Source of the DNA: Paenibacillus radicis (ex Xue et al. 2023)
GTDB taxonomy: Bacteria; Bacillota; Bacilli; Paenibacillales; NBRC-103111
DNA length: 64,000 nt
Assembly (NCBI RefSeq): GCF_024722015.1
Contig: NZ_JANQBD010000001.1
Coordinates: 1 to 64,000, forward strand
Reading direction: 5' to 3'
Shown here piece after piece: positions 34,733 to 44,380 of this stretch; the stretch's first letter is position 1, and each line of letters starts with the position of its first letter. Both the position numbers and the translations under genes were made by a program. The notes below the pieces were generated by a model that was not told the origin of the DNA, did not search any database, and worked only from the letters and a program-made list of their open reading frames with translations.

Positions 34733-37390
34733 TCACCCTCTCAGCTCTGCTAGACGGGCAATCACTTTATCCCGCTTATCAGCGTAGTCAACAAGCTTGG
34801 CTTTTTCTTCCTCAATGACTTTGGCAGGGGCTTTCGCTACGAAGCCTTCGTTGGAAAGCTTCTTCTCAATCCTCTCCACTTCACCGTGAAGCGCCTGTAA
34901 TTCCTTCTCTAAGCGGCCCAGCTCTTGCGAAATATCAATCAACCCCGCGAGCGGCAAATACAGCTCAGCACCAGTTACAATGGCTGTCATAGCTTTATCA
35001 GGCGTAGTCAGCTCCAAGCTGATTTCAAGCGTTGACGTATTGCTGAAGCGTTGGATATAGTCCTCATTCCGTTTCAAAACAGCCAAGACTTCAGCGCTCG
35101 ACGGCTTAACCAGCAATTCTATCTTCTTGCTCATAGGAACATTGACCTCTGCACGGATGTTACGAACGTTGCGAATGATATCCATCAGAAGCTCCATTTC
35201 GCGAACGGCGTCTGCTGCTTCAAAGCGGCTCTCATACTCCGGCCATTTAGCCAATATGATGGTCTCGCCTTCATGAGGCAAGTGCTGCCATATTTCCTCG
35301 GAAATAAACGGCATGAAAGGATGTATCAAGCGCTGTGTTTGGTCCAATACATAAGCAATTACCGATTTGGTAGTTTTCTTGGCTTGATCATCGGTTCCAT
35401 ACAAGGATAATTTACTGAACTCAATATACCAATCGCATAGATCATCCCAAATAAAGTTGTACAGAAGACGGCCGGTTTCTCCGAATTCATAGGAATCCAT
35501 CAGGCGGGTTACGTCGCGAACCGTCTCGTTCAAACGGTGTAGAATCCAACGGTCTGCCGTATTTAGAGATCCGCTCAAATCAATCTCTTCCACTTTAAAA
35601 TCGCCTAGATTCATTAAGGCAAAGCGAGAAGCATTCCATATTTTATTGGCAAAATTACGCGCCTGCTCTACTTTCTCCCAACGGAACCGCAAATCCTGCC
35701 CCGATGTTGAACTGGTAGAAAGCATAAAGCGCATCGCATCCGCTCCGTACTTCTCGATAACTTCCAGTGGATCTACGCCGTTGCCAAGTGATTTCGACAT
35801 CTTCCTTCCATCTGCATCACGTACCAAGCCATGGATCAGCACGTCCTTGAAAGGAATTTGGCCTGTAAACTCAAGCGCGGTAAAGATCATTCTCGATACC
35901 CAGAATGGGATAATATCATAGCCTGTTACCAGCAAGCTGGTTGGATAGAAACGGCTCATATCCTCGGTTTCATTCGGCCAACCGAGTGTCGAGAACGGCC
36001 ACAGCGCCGAGCTGAACCAGGTGTCCAGCACATCCTCATCCTGGCGAAGGTTCGTACCGCTGCACTTGGAGCAAACAGTTACATTGTCGTGCGCTACATG
36101 GATCTCGCCGCAATCCTCGCAATACCAGGCTGGAATCTGGTGTCCCCACCACAGTTGACGGGAAATACACCAGTCACGGACGTTCTCAATCCAATGCAAG
36201 TAACTTTTTTCAAAGCGGTCTGGGACGAAGTTTGCCCCTTTATTTGAATTCTGGGCTTCAATAGCTTGCTCCGCGAGAGGTTTCATCTTCACAAACCATT
36301 GTGTAGACAAGTAAGGCTCTACAACAGCCCCGCTTCTTTCACTATGGCCCACTTGATGCAAATGATCCTCGATTTTTACCAATACACCGGATTCCTTCAT
36401 ATCAGCAACAATCTGTTTGCGGCATTCAAAACGGTCCAATCCCTTATAGGATCCTGCATTGTCATTCATTGTACCGGACTCATCCATCACCAATATTTGT
36501 GGAAGATCGTGACGTCTGCCTACTTCAAAGTCATTCGGATCATGGGCAGGAGTAATTTTAACTGCACCGCTGCCGAATTCCTGATCAACGTACTCATCGC
36601 CAATAATCGGAATTTCACGACCGGTAAACGGCAGTAGAAGCATTTTTCCTATCAAATGCTTATATCGATCATCCTTCGGATGTACGGCAACCGCAGTATC
36701 GCCCAGCATCGTTTCCGGACGTGTAGTTGCAACAACTATAAACTCCCCGCTATCCTTGACAGGGTATTGCAAATGGTACAGATGTCCTTGTACTTCCTTA
36801 TGCTCTACCTCGATATCGGATAATGCCGTACGTGCCGCTGGGTCCCAGTTAATAATGTAGTTGCCGCGATAGATAAGACCTTTTTCATAAAGCTTTACGA
36901 ATACTTCACGCACCGCTTTGGACAAGCCTTCATCCAGAGTAAACCGCTCACGGGAATAATCCAAAGAGAAGCCCATCTTTGCCCATTGCTCATGAATGGA
37001 CTCCAAATAAAGCTCTTTCCATTCCCAGACTTTTTCCAGAAATTTTTCACGGCCGAGATCGTAACGGGTCACACCTGACTCGCGCAGCTTTTGTTCAACT
37101 CTCGTCTGAGTGGCAATTCCCGCGTGATCGGAGCCAGGCAGCCAGAGAGTGTCGTATCCCTGCATTCTTTTGGTACGAATCATTATATCTTGAAGCGTGC
37201 AATCCAAGGCATGACCGATATGAAGCATTCCCGTCACATTCGGAGGCGGAATTACAACCGTATAGGTCTCCGCATCCGGGCGTTGTCCCGCTTTAAAATA
37301 TTGACCCTTAAGCCAATAGTCATACCATTTTTTTTCTGCTTCCTTCGGATCATAAGTTGTCGGCATTTGAGTTGTTTTTAATTCTTCCAT
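34733..37390 (-). CDS. valS: Valyl-tRNA synthetase
   Basis: Charges tRNA-Val. A class I synthetase of 885 residues: HIGH at 57-60 ([11 protein letters not shown]), KMSKS in [14 protein letters not shown] near 528, a CP1 editing domain (about 190-340), and a zinc-site-like CEDCGEIHV...CSKCSG segment near 415-440. The C-terminal coiled coil is about 815-880 ([21 protein letters not shown] in two parts). GGAGG precedes the ATG. Expression is controlled by the T-box leader at 37472-37815. Confidence 0.97.
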   Translation of the reverse strand: MEELKTTQMPTTYDPKEAEKKWYDYWLKGQYFKAGQRPDAETYTVVIPPPNVTGMLHIGHALDCTLQDIMIRTKRMQGYDTLWLPGSDHAGIATQTRVEQKLRESGVTRYDLGREKFLEKVWEWKELYLESIHEQWAKMGFSLDYSRERFTLDEGLSKAVREVFVKLYEKGLIYRGNYIINWDPAARTALSDIEVEHKEVQGHLYHLQYPVKDSGEFIVVATTRPETMLGDTAVAVHPKDDRYKHLIGKMLLLPFTGREIPIIGDEYVDQEFGSGAVKITPAHDPNDFEVGRRHDLPQILVMDESGTMNDNAGSYKGLDRFECRKQIVADMKESGVLVKIEDHLHQVGHSERSGAVVEPYLSTQWFVKMKPLAEQAIEAQNSNKGANFVPDRFEKSYLHWIENVRDWCISRQLWWGHQIPAWYCEDCGEIHVAHDNVTVCSKCSGTNLRQDEDVLDTWFSSALWPFSTLGWPNETEDMSRFYPTSLLVTGYDIIPFWVSRMIFTALEFTGQIPFKDVLIHGLVRDADGRKMSKSLGNGVDPLEVIEKYGADAMRFMLSTSSTSGQDLRFRWEKVEQARNFANKIWNASRFALMNLGDFKVEEIDLSGSLNTADRWILHRLNETVRDVTRLMDSYEFGETGRLLYNFIWDDLCDWYIEFSKLSLYGTDDQAKKTTKSVIAYVLDQTQRLIHPFMPFISEEIWQHLPHEGETIILAKWPEYESRFEAADAVREMELLMDIIRNVRNIRAEVNVPMSKKIELLVKPSSAEVLAVLKRNEDYIQRFSNTSTLEISLELTTPDKAMTAIVTGAELYLPLAGLIDISQELGRLEKELQALHGEVERIEKKLSNEGFVAKAPAKVIEEEKAKLVDYADKRDKVIARLAELRG

Positions 37391-37471
37391 ACTGAATTAC
37401 CTCCATCATTCTACATATACCTACTCTAGAAGCGAGCAGTGAGTCTTGTTCACCGGACTTCTAATTAACAC

Positions 37472-37815
37472 AAAAAAACCTTTCGCCGCAAAGGACGAAA
37501 GGAGCTGCTTCCGTGGTACCACCTTTATTCCGTAATAACCTATCTGCTCTTGTTAGCCGGCTTAATTAAAGCCCAGCCAGAGTCATGAATCGGCTATCTT
37601 ACGGCACTTAAACAGATAACGGCTGTAACCGGCAATGTCTATTACATGCGGCATGTTTCCATAGGCTGCACAAGAGCACAGGGAACTGTGTACCACAAGT
37701 ATTTTAACACTGCAACTCCAGGGCGACTTCGGCCAGTTACCTCCTACGGAACCTTTCAGCGTAACAATTCCGCTCTCTGATGGGTTGGCTGCCTACTATT
37801 CCCTATCCATGTTGA
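37472..37815 (-). ncRNA. Valine T-box riboswitch leader of valS
   Basis: On the minus strand the T-box core AAGGTGGTACCACGG lies at 37525-37511. It is followed by the terminator stem CCTTTCG...CGAAAGG (37502-37479) and seven T residues (37478-37472). Stem I upstream shows the AGTAGG and AGAGAG elements, and its specifier loop reads CCGAAGTCGCC. The GTC at 37727-37725 fits a valine codon. Uncharged tRNA-Val would pair at the specifier and the T-box and favour the antiterminator. A likely -10 (TATACT, 37826-37821) sets the start near 37812; no good -35 is seen. Confidence 0.92.
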
Positions 37816-37907
37816 TAAACAGTATAATTATTCCTATGATAAACAACATTAACCAAGGAGTCAATACGATAGCTGTCTACAAAGTGAAGATATGATTCAT
37901 TGTACCC

Positions 37908-37951
37908 AAAAAACACCCCGAGCAAACCCACTGGAGTTTGTTCGGGGTGTT
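37908..37951 (-). terminator. Terminator of spoVID
   Basis: AACACCCCGAACAAAC pairs with GTTTGCTCGGGGTGTT (one mismatch) and is followed by TTTT on the minus strand, about 20 nt after the spoVID stop. Confidence 0.85.
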
Positions 37952-37971
37952 CGAATTTTTGAAATCATCCA

Positions 37972-39042
37972 TCATTTAGGGATATAGACTACTTGACCTT
38001 CTGTTAGATTGTTCTCTCCCAATCGGTTAAACAATGCAATTTCCCGCGGGTTCAATTCATAACGCCGGGCAATGGTCTCAAGCGTCTCTTCCTTTTGAAC
38101 AATGCATAGGCGCACCCGCCGAAATTCTTGCTTCTCATTCATTGTACTCAGCAGCAGCTTTTTCCATTCCAGCTTTTGGCCCGGAGCCGAACCTACAGCT
38201 TGTGCCCCTGACTCAAGCTTGTCTTGAGCCCTGCCATCATGCTTGCCCGTTGTGCTGCCTAATAGTGAAGCCAAACCGTTCGCCGTATATGCTTTCTCTT
38301 CCTGTGCCTTTTTTCCGGTAAAAGCGATTTTCAGCTCTTTCTTCTCATCCGACAAAGCCAATGACTCATTCGACGGCTGGAAGGTTTCAAGCGACTCTGA
38401 TACCGATTCTTCCTCAATCTCCCCAGATGATTTCAGATTACTTGGAGCATGTTCCTCTGAATGTATCTGCTCGTCTCGTGGACTTTGCCCGGAATAAGCA
38501 GCATTCTCATCCATTACTGGCTCGTTCTCGGGCGAATGTACCGGCTCAGACGCTAACCATTGCTGCTGTGGCTGCTCCTGTTTATTAACGATATCACCAT
38601 ACTCGGTATTGCGAGGAACTTGGTGGACGAACACAACCTCCTCCTCGGTCTCCCCCCATCCCTCACCTTGTGGAGATGGGACGACTTCAAGCCCATTTAG
38701 CGATAATACTCCTGTAATATTCAGGCTCCTCGCAGACAGCAGGTCCACATCAAAGTTCTCAATCTCAACTGCGATGTCCTCCACCCTATGAACGCGATTC
38801 ATAGGCAGCGTAATTTCAACCGGAATAAGATGCTCCAGCGTCCGGTTTATTGCATCCTGCTCATCGACGTAGGTTCCAGACAAGAGCAAATTACCTCTTA
38901 ACAGAGCTTGATCCCCGTAAGGCAATACCTGTATGTGAGGTACCAGCTCAACGTCCTCCAGCTCTTTAATTCCTGCAACCCCTTCAGACAAATGCACGCG
39001 TTCATAAATATCAAATCGTAATCCACCCTGATGCTCAACCAA
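37972..39042 (-). CDS. spoVID: SpoVID spore coat encasement protein
   Basis: A morphogenetic protein of 356 residues that drives coat encasement of the forespore. It has an N-terminal beta-rich domain (about 1-125), a long acidic low-complexity middle (Glu/Ser/Gln-rich) and a C-terminal LysM (about 308-355, VQKEETLETIARRYELN...VYIPK). In B. subtilis the gene also lies by hemL, and SpoVID binds SafA through its C-terminal region. A SafA-like gene is at the far left of this window. Start is TTG 39042 with GGAGG about 8 nt upstream. Confidence 0.85.
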   Translation of the reverse strand: MVEHQGGLRFDIYERVHLSEGVAGIKELEDVELVPHIQVLPYGDQALLRGNLLLSGTYVDEQDAINRTLEHLIPVEITLPMNRVHRVEDIAVEIENFDVDLLSARSLNITGVLSLNGLEVVPSPQGEGWGETEEEVVFVHQVPRNTEYGDIVNKQEQPQQQWLASEPVHSPENEPVMDENAAYSGQSPRDEQIHSEEHAPSNLKSSGEIEEESVSESLETFQPSNESLALSDEKKELKIAFTGKKAQEEKAYTANGLASLLGSTTGKHDGRAQDKLESGAQAVGSAPGQKLEWKKLLLSTMNEKQEFRRVRLCIVQKEETLETIARRYELNPREIALFNRLGENNLTEGQVVYIPK

Positions 39043-39138
39043 TGTTATGTCCTCCCTCCGGAAACTAACTTATAAACGTTATGGATGGTTAATTTCATTT
39101 GTCTATAAATTTATATGGTTTGCGTGGAAGGAGCATGA

Positions 39139-40017
39139 CTATATTTTTTTCAAAATCGAATACAGTTGTTCGAAATCCGATGGCCAGGGAGCCGCTACCT
39201 CAAGCTTTTCACCAGTAAACGGGTGGCCGAATACGAGCTTTTCCCCATGCAGTGCCTGTCGAGAAATAATTCCGGAAGTGCCTCCATACAGCGTATCTCC
39301 ATAGATTGGATGACCCAGGTGGCTCATGTGCACACGAATTTGATGAGTTCTACCGGTATCGAGCTGCAATCTTACAAGCGCTGCATCCGCCAGCTGTTCA
39401 ATTACCTCGTAATGGGTTACAGCATATTCGCCAGTAGCGGACACTCTCCTTCGTGCAGCATGATGCCGATCTTTACCTATAGGAGCTTCAATCGTACCTC
39501 GGGAAACAGCCAGACGTCCTTGAACAATAGCGACATAGCTTCGGCCAATTTGCTTCTGTCTCATCGCTTCGTCCAATACAAGCTGCGACCACTCATGTTT
39601 TGCGTACAATACAGGCCCTGTCGTGTCTTCATCCAATCTATGAATATGACGAACCTTGCATCTTTGTCCAGTAGATTCATAGTGGGAAGCAACGGCATCA
39701 GCGAGCACCGGATTTCGGATGCCAGGGTCCGAGCCGTCGCCATGGACTTTGAGTCCTGCAGGCTTATTGACAAGCAGGCAGAAATCATCCTCATAGAGCA
39801 CTTCTAGCGGTATCCATTCCGACATATATTCTACGGATTCATTCGGAAATATATGTAAGCGGATACGCTGGCCTTTAATGGAAATACCGCTTTTTTGCTG
39901 CAATTTCCGCAAGAATCCATCCGAGATGCTCATATAGTTTTTCAATTCTTCTATTGAAGCAAGCGGTTGCGGGAGACGCAGCTCCAGCCACTCCCCTTTT
40001 TTCTGCCAAGGCACCAT
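39139..40017 (-). CDS. RluA-family RNA pseudouridine synthase
   Basis: Isomerises uridine to pseudouridine in rRNA or tRNA. The protein has 292 residues, with the catalytic motif HRLDEDTTG (aspartate following the L) near 128-136, the NKPAGLKVHG segment before it and RTHQIRVHMSHLGHPIYGD near 225. There is no S4 domain at the N-terminus. The target RNA cannot be told from sequence. The RBS AAGGAG lies in the last codons of a 40-codon membrane protein gene whose stop directly abuts this ATG. Confidence 0.92.
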   Translation of the reverse strand: MVPWQKKGEWLELRLPQPLASIEELKNYMSISDGFLRKLQQKSGISIKGQRIRLHIFPNESVEYMSEWIPLEVLYEDDFCLLVNKPAGLKVHGDGSDPGIRNPVLADAVASHYESTGQRCKVRHIHRLDEDTTGPVLYAKHEWSQLVLDEAMRQKQIGRSYVAIVQGRLAVSRGTIEAPIGKDRHHAARRRVSATGEYAVTHYEVIEQLADAALVRLQLDTGRTHQIRVHMSHLGHPIYGDTLYGGTSGIISRQALHGEKLVFGHPFTGEKLEVAAPWPSDFEQLYSILKKI

Positions 40018-40140
40018 TTATTTAGGCTCCTTTTTTCCATAAAACAAACTGTACAGCACGATCCCGGCGAAGATAACAAAAAATGCAAACATAACTACAA
40101 TCATTTCAAGAGTAATGCCATAAAAACTATATCTGTTCAT
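40018..40140 (-). CDS. 40-residue single-helix membrane protein coupled to the RluA gene
   Basis: A short gene: MNRYSFYGITLEMIVV begins it, one hydrophobic helix spans about residues 9-33, and the tail is the basic GKKEPK. GGAG lies 8 nt before the ATG. The stop codon abuts the RluA ATG, and the RluA binding site is inside its last codons, so translation is coupled. I recognise no family. The topology (short N-terminus, charged C-terminus) is that of a small regulatory or scaffold membrane peptide, but the role is unknown. The alternative is a leader peptide with no product function. Confidence 0.6.
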   Translation of the reverse strand: MNRYSFYGITLEMIVVMFAFFVIFAGIVLYSLFYGKKEPK

Positions 40141-40378
40141 AACGACCGCTCCAATTCATTAAGCAATGATAATGTTCCCAAGCCCCAACTTCTATTTCTA
40201 ATATTAGCAAAAAGTAATCCTCATCACAAAAATCCATATCATTCCTAATTCCGGTTAAGGTAGGAAGTCTATCAAAATGGATGAAAATATGATAAAATAA
40301 TTTAGATATTTGTTGATAGATTTCAAGAAATAAATTTAGGGTCGTCATTGCTTAATTGATAACAGGAGTGAACTTAAT

Positions 40379-42091
40379 TTGAGTACAGCCATACAGTTTT
40401 TTAAATCGACGAAGAAACAGATGCTGGATTTTAGTTGGATCAAACGCACGCTTTTAATTATTGCAGTTTTGGCTTTTCTTGCATCAAGCTTCTTATTTTT
40501 AACATCTCCTGGTACTACCCTGCGTATCTGGATGGCTGAGACAGTTATTATTACTCAACATCGTGAATGGGCCTGGATTTTCGTCGGTGCGGAGCAGCGC
40601 GATGAGATGGTTCGCAACATGCACCAAAATATTGAAAAGAATGCGGAAGAAAAGCAAGATATGGGCCGTATTCAACACAAAGTATATAAAAAGAATCGTT
40701 CGATTGATGAACTAATTAAAGTTGAAGATATTTCCGGCCCGCTGTGGAAAGGCAAAAGGATGTACGTCTTCGACCCAAAATCAATCAGAGCTATGACGCC
40801 GGTCAAATCCGGAGAGGGTGAACGGATCAGCGCCATGGTAAAACGTACCGGAGCTGTTGCAGGCGTCAACGCCGGAGGCTTTGACGATCCTGAAGGACTT
40901 GGTAACGGTTTTGCTGCATTGGGAGTTATCGTGTCTGGAGGAGAAGTTATTTTCACTGACCAGGACGAAACGACCCCGCAGCACATCGTCGGATTCACCA
41001 AAGATGGAACTTTGATTATTGGTAAATACAGTATGACTGAGTTAAGAACAATGGGAATTTCGGAGGCAGCTTCCTTCTATCCCCGCGTTATTGCCAATGG
41101 CAAGCCGCTGCCAATCAGTGACGGGAGCCGCGCTCCAAGAACTGCAGTTGGTCAAAAGGAAGACGGAACTGTAATTTTCATTGTAGTTGACGGACGTCAA
41201 GCTCATAGCGTCGGTGCTACTCTAAAGGAAATTCAGGAGCTGTTCCTAGCTGATGATGTTGTTAACGCCGGTTTCCTTGACGGTGGCGCTTCGTCAGAGC
41301 TGGTTGTAAACGGTGAATTGGTCACGAAGCCATCCAGCCGGTATGGCGAGCGGCGCTTACCTTCAGCCTTCCTTGTATACGATCATCCGGAGGAAGCTGT
41401 AGCGAACCGAGTTTGGGATGGTATTAATAAAATAGACGCAGGCGGATCCTATGATCATCCGGACTTCTTAAGGGAGCAGGCTGAGATTAAGGCAAGACAA
41501 AAAAACAATCCGACGCCAGCAACTCCTCCGGCCACACCAACTGCACCTACTACTGTAAACAAGCCAGAAACGGATAAAACCGAGAAAACAGATAAACCTA
41601 AATCGACAGAACCAGGTAACGGAACAGGTAATGGGACCAATGCAGGTACTGGGACTGGAAATGGAAATGGATCAGTCAAACCTACTGATCACACTAAACC
41701 TCCTGTGATAGAAGGTAAAGAAACGGATCCCACAAAAAATCCACCATCTACTTCAAGTGGAAACAAAGAGTCAACAACACCTGCGGCACCTACAACTCCG
41801 GGCAGTACGCCGTCAGGCAGTACGGGAACCGAAACAGGTAAGCCAGCCGGTGGGGCCACTGGAAATAATGGTACAACCGTACCTACTGGCACAACTCCGC
41901 AAGGTGGAAGTCCAGCCGGTTCAGGAACACCTGCAGCACCTACAACACCAACTACACCAGTTCCTAAAGATACTGCACCAAATTCAACTACAACACCAAA
42001 CACGGGCAGCAGCACTAATGTAAATCCTCCTGCCCAAGTAACTCCTACAACACCTGCGGCACCAACTACACCGGTGAATAAACCAAACTAA
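40379..42091 (+). CDS. Exported phosphodiester glycosidase (NAGPA) family protein with Thr/Pro/Gly-rich tail
   Basis: A protein of 570 residues. One membrane helix (about 24-44, LLIIAVLAFLASSFLFL) anchors it. The NAGPA-like domain (about 140-340) carries VAGVNAGGFDD, RAPRTAVGQKEDG and NAGFLDGGASSELVVNG. Related proteins cleave phosphodiester-linked sugars, and in Gram-positives they may trim wall polymers, which is inference. The last 200 residues are low-complexity Thr/Pro/Gly/Asn with APTTPTTPV-like strings, probably crossing the wall. TTG 40379 has AGGAGTG about 10 nt upstream. The gene stands alone on the plus strand, ending in a 58-bp palindromic terminator. Confidence 0.82.
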   Translation: MSTAIQFFKSTKKQMLDFSWIKRTLLIIAVLAFLASSFLFLTSPGTTLRIWMAETVIITQHREWAWIFVGAEQRDEMVRNMHQNIEKNAEEKQDMGRIQHKVYKKNRSIDELIKVEDISGPLWKGKRMYVFDPKSIRAMTPVKSGEGERISAMVKRTGAVAGVNAGGFDDPEGLGNGFAALGVIVSGGEVIFTDQDETTPQHIVGFTKDGTLIIGKYSMTELRTMGISEAASFYPRVIANGKPLPISDGSRAPRTAVGQKEDGTVIFIVVDGRQAHSVGATLKEIQELFLADDVVNAGFLDGGASSELVVNGELVTKPSSRYGERRLPSAFLVYDHPEEAVANRVWDGINKIDAGGSYDHPDFLREQAEIKARQKNNPTPATPPATPTAPTTVNKPETDKTEKTDKPKSTEPGNGTGNGTNAGTGTGNGNGSVKPTDHTKPPVIEGKETDPTKNPPSTSSGNKESTTPAAPTTPGSTPSGSTGTETGKPAGGATGNNGTTVPTGTTPQGGSPAGSGTPAAPTTPTTPVPKDTAPNSTTTPNTGSSTNVNPPAQVTPTTPAAPTTPVNKPN

Positions 42092-42121
42092 TTATTTACA
42101 TGTAAAGAACTAACCTTTATC

Positions 42122-42179
42122 CCAAACATAAAAGCAACCCATTCCGCTGATCAGCGTTATGGGTTGCTTTTATGTTTGG
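42122..42179. terminator. 58-bp palindromic bidirectional terminator
   Basis: Two perfect 20-nt arms (CCAAACATAAAAGCAACCCA and its inverse at 42160-42179) enclose a second 12-nt palindrome CGCTGATCAGCG. It lies between the convergent glycosidase-like gene and hemL and can serve both. The arms are far longer than termination needs. Confidence 0.8.
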
Positions 42180-42199
42180 ATCAGGTATACGGGAAAGAC

Positions 42200-43498
42200 C
42201 TATTGTTTCAATGCTTTATAATGCGCAGCTATAGTTGCGGCTATATCTTCATCCGTATGCGCCGTTGATACAAACATGCCCTCAAATTGAGATGGCGCTA
42301 TGCTAACTCCATTATCAAGCAAAGCTGCAAAATACCGGTTAAACAACTCCAAATCAGTTGTTTTTGCTGTTTCATAATCGGTAACTTGCTTATCCGTGAA
42401 GAACGGACAAATCATCGAGCCGACTCGATTGATCGTACTGGCAACCCCTAGCTCACGTGCATTTGCTAAGAAGCCTTCCTCCAAGCGGGCCGATTTCCGT
42501 TCCAGCTCCTCGTATACTCCCGGTTTACCCAACAGGCTCAGAGTCACATACCCAGCCGCCATCGCAAGCGGATTGCCAGAAAGTGTACCCGCTTGATAGA
42601 TCGGGCCACTTGGAGCAATCAACTCCATAATTTCACGTTTACCACCATAAGCACCTACCGGCAAGCCTCCGCCGATTACTTTACCTAGACAGGTGAGGTC
42701 TGGAGTGATGCCGTACAAGCCCTGTGCACTGTTTAAACCAACGCGGAAGCCGGTCATTACCTCATCGAATATAAGCAAGCTTCCATATTGGAGCGTCAGA
42801 TTTCGCAACCCTTGCAAGAAGCCGGGCTGTGGAGGTACTACTCCCATATTACCTGCAATCGGCTCCACAATAACCGCGGCAATTTCTTCACCGAAGCGTT
42901 CAAAGGCCAATCTAACGGAATCAATATCATTATACGGTACAGTGATCGTATTAGCTGCCACACTTTCAGGAACACCCGGGCTATCAGGCAGTCCTAAAGT
43001 CGCCACACCAGAGCCTGCTTTAATAAGTAATGCATCAGCATGTCCGTGATAACAGCCTTCAAACTTTAATATTTTGGAACGCTTCGTATAACCTCTAGCT
43101 AAACGCAATGCACTCATTGTAGCCTCTGTACCGGAATTCACCATACGTACTAGCTCTATCGATGGAATCCGTTCAATGACCAAACGGGCCATTTCCGTTT
43201 CCAGTTCGGTCGGTGCCCCGAAGCTTGTACCGGATTCAGCTGTTTTCTTGATGGCCTCCACCACTTCAGGATGTGAATGACCAACAATTAGCGGCCCCCA
43301 TGAGCCTATGTAGTCGATAAATTCATTCCCATCTATATCAAATACCCGTGAACCCACCCCGCGCTCCATAAAAAGCGGTGTCAAACCAACCGACTTAAAG
43401 GCTCGAACCGGACTGTTAACACCACCTGGGATTACAAGCTTCGCTTCTGCAAAAGCTTTCGTTGAGCGTGCATCTTCTCTTTTCCTTATATTAGCCAA
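42200..43498 (-). CDS. hemL: Glutamate-1-semialdehyde 2,1-aminomutase
   Basis: Makes 5-aminolevulinate from glutamate-1-semialdehyde, the second step of the C5 haem route. A PLP enzyme of 432 residues: [17 protein letters not shown] near 120, the aspartate motif [12 protein letters not shown] near 240, and the PLP lysine in [17 protein letters not shown] near 268. TTG 43498 has AAGGAGG 7 nt upstream. Convergent with the glycosidase-like gene and divergent from the Crp/Fnr gene, so it is separated from the other hem genes by that regulator. Confidence 0.96.
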   Translation of the reverse strand: MANIRKREDARSTKAFAEAKLVIPGGVNSPVRAFKSVGLTPLFMERGVGSRVFDIDGNEFIDYIGSWGPLIVGHSHPEVVEAIKKTAESGTSFGAPTELETEMARLVIERIPSIELVRMVNSGTEATMSALRLARGYTKRSKILKFEGCYHGHADALLIKAGSGVATLGLPDSPGVPESVAANTITVPYNDIDSVRLAFERFGEEIAAVIVEPIAGNMGVVPPQPGFLQGLRNLTLQYGSLLIFDEVMTGFRVGLNSAQGLYGITPDLTCLGKVIGGGLPVGAYGGKREIMELIAPSGPIYQAGTLSGNPLAMAAGYVTLSLLGKPGVYEELERKSARLEEGFLANARELGVASTINRVGSMICPFFTDKQVTDYETAKTTDLELFNRYFAALLDNGVSIAPSQFEGMFVSTAHTDEDIAATIAAHYKALKQ

Positions 43499-43560
43499 AA
43501 CTACCCCTCCTTAGAGCTCTAGTGCTTTGCAAATAATGTCGACTTTTCCCATATATTAAC

Positions 43561-43589
43561 TTGAAAACCAGCGTAAACCGATATATAAT
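43561..43589 (+). promoter_or_regulatory. SigA-type promoter of the Crp/Fnr gene
   Basis: TTGAAA, a 17-nt spacer and TATAAT, an almost consensus promoter, lie 44 nt before the ATG at 43634. It is in the shared region between hemL and the regulator gene. Confidence 0.75.
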
Positions 43590-43633
43590 TATTCGGACTA
43601 TGGAACCATCATCCATTGAAACGAGGAGAAACC

Positions 43634-44296
43634 ATGATTGATTTCTTGAGCAAAGTTCCCTTATTTATCAATCTGAATAGTAGCCAGTTAACATCCATTT
43701 CTAACATTTGTTCGAAAAAATCATTTCGTTCCGGGACCATTCTGTTTAACGAAAAGGAACTGGGTTCTGTATTTTACATCGTGTTCAATGGCTCTGTAAA
43801 AATATACAATACCTCTACTACGGGTGAGGAAAAAATTCTTTCCTTATTCAAAAGTGGAGACAGCTTCGGTGAGCTTTCATTAATCGATGGCAAGCCTCGT
43901 TCCGCCTCCGCCCAAACTTTAGAGGACAGCGTCCTGATCGCCCTCGATGCCAAGCACTTTTTGGAGCTGTTAAAAAACAATTTCGATATTTCCCTCTGTA
44001 TTATGCGAGAGCTGTGCAACAGGCTACGTGATACGAACCAGCACGTTTACGATTTGACTTTCCTCGATGCCAGAACTCGTGTTATCAAGAGCTTGATCAA
44101 GCTCGCTAATAAGAACGGAACCCGCAATGGTAATGTTATTACAATAAAAATGATGCTTAATTATGATGAGGTTTCACAAATGGCCGGCGTTCAGAAGCCC
44201 ATCCTTATGCAAGTTATGCGTGACTTCCAGGAGAGGGAGATTCTGGTGTTTGACGGTCCGATAATGAAGCTTGACCTCGCGAAGCTGCGGGGGTAG
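43634..44296 (+). CDS. Crp/Fnr-family transcription regulator
   Basis: A protein of 220 residues. The cyclic-nucleotide-binding-like domain (about 10-115) has GSVFYIVFNGSVKIY and SGDSFGELSLIDGKPRSASA, the phosphate-binding cassette position. A dimer helix and a winged HTH follow (about 165-215, NYDEVSQMAGVQKPILMQVM). The usual recognition pattern with serine-arginine (SRETV) is replaced by QKPIL, so the DNA target probably differs from Crp or Fnr. The N-terminal Fe-S cysteine cluster of Fnr is absent. ATG 43634 has GAGGAG upstream. It is divergent from hemL, so control of haem synthesis is possible but unproven. Confidence 0.88.
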   Translation: MIDFLSKVPLFINLNSSQLTSISNICSKKSFRSGTILFNEKELGSVFYIVFNGSVKIYNTSTTGEEKILSLFKSGDSFGELSLIDGKPRSASAQTLEDSVLIALDAKHFLELLKNNFDISLCIMRELCNRLRDTNQHVYDLTFLDARTRVIKSLIKLANKNGTRNGNVITIKMMLNYDEVSQMAGVQKPILMQVMRDFQEREILVFDGPIMKLDLAKLRG

Positions 44297-44355
44297 TTAT
44301 TCCCTCTGTCCGTTGACTTCTGGCCTTATGAATTGAGTGATCCCCATACATGGAT

Positions 44356-44380
44356 AAGCCCGATTATTCGGGCTTATTTA
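44356..44380 (+). terminator. Terminator of the Crp/Fnr gene
   Basis: AAGCCCGA/TCGGGCTT around a 4-nt loop is followed by ATTTATTTG on the plus strand and touches the hemY stop. Confidence 0.7.

Noticed and set aside
42122..42179. Long inverted repeat as insertion sequence ends
   Set aside because: The arms are only 18 nt apart, so nothing is enclosed; it sits between convergent genes and works as a terminator.
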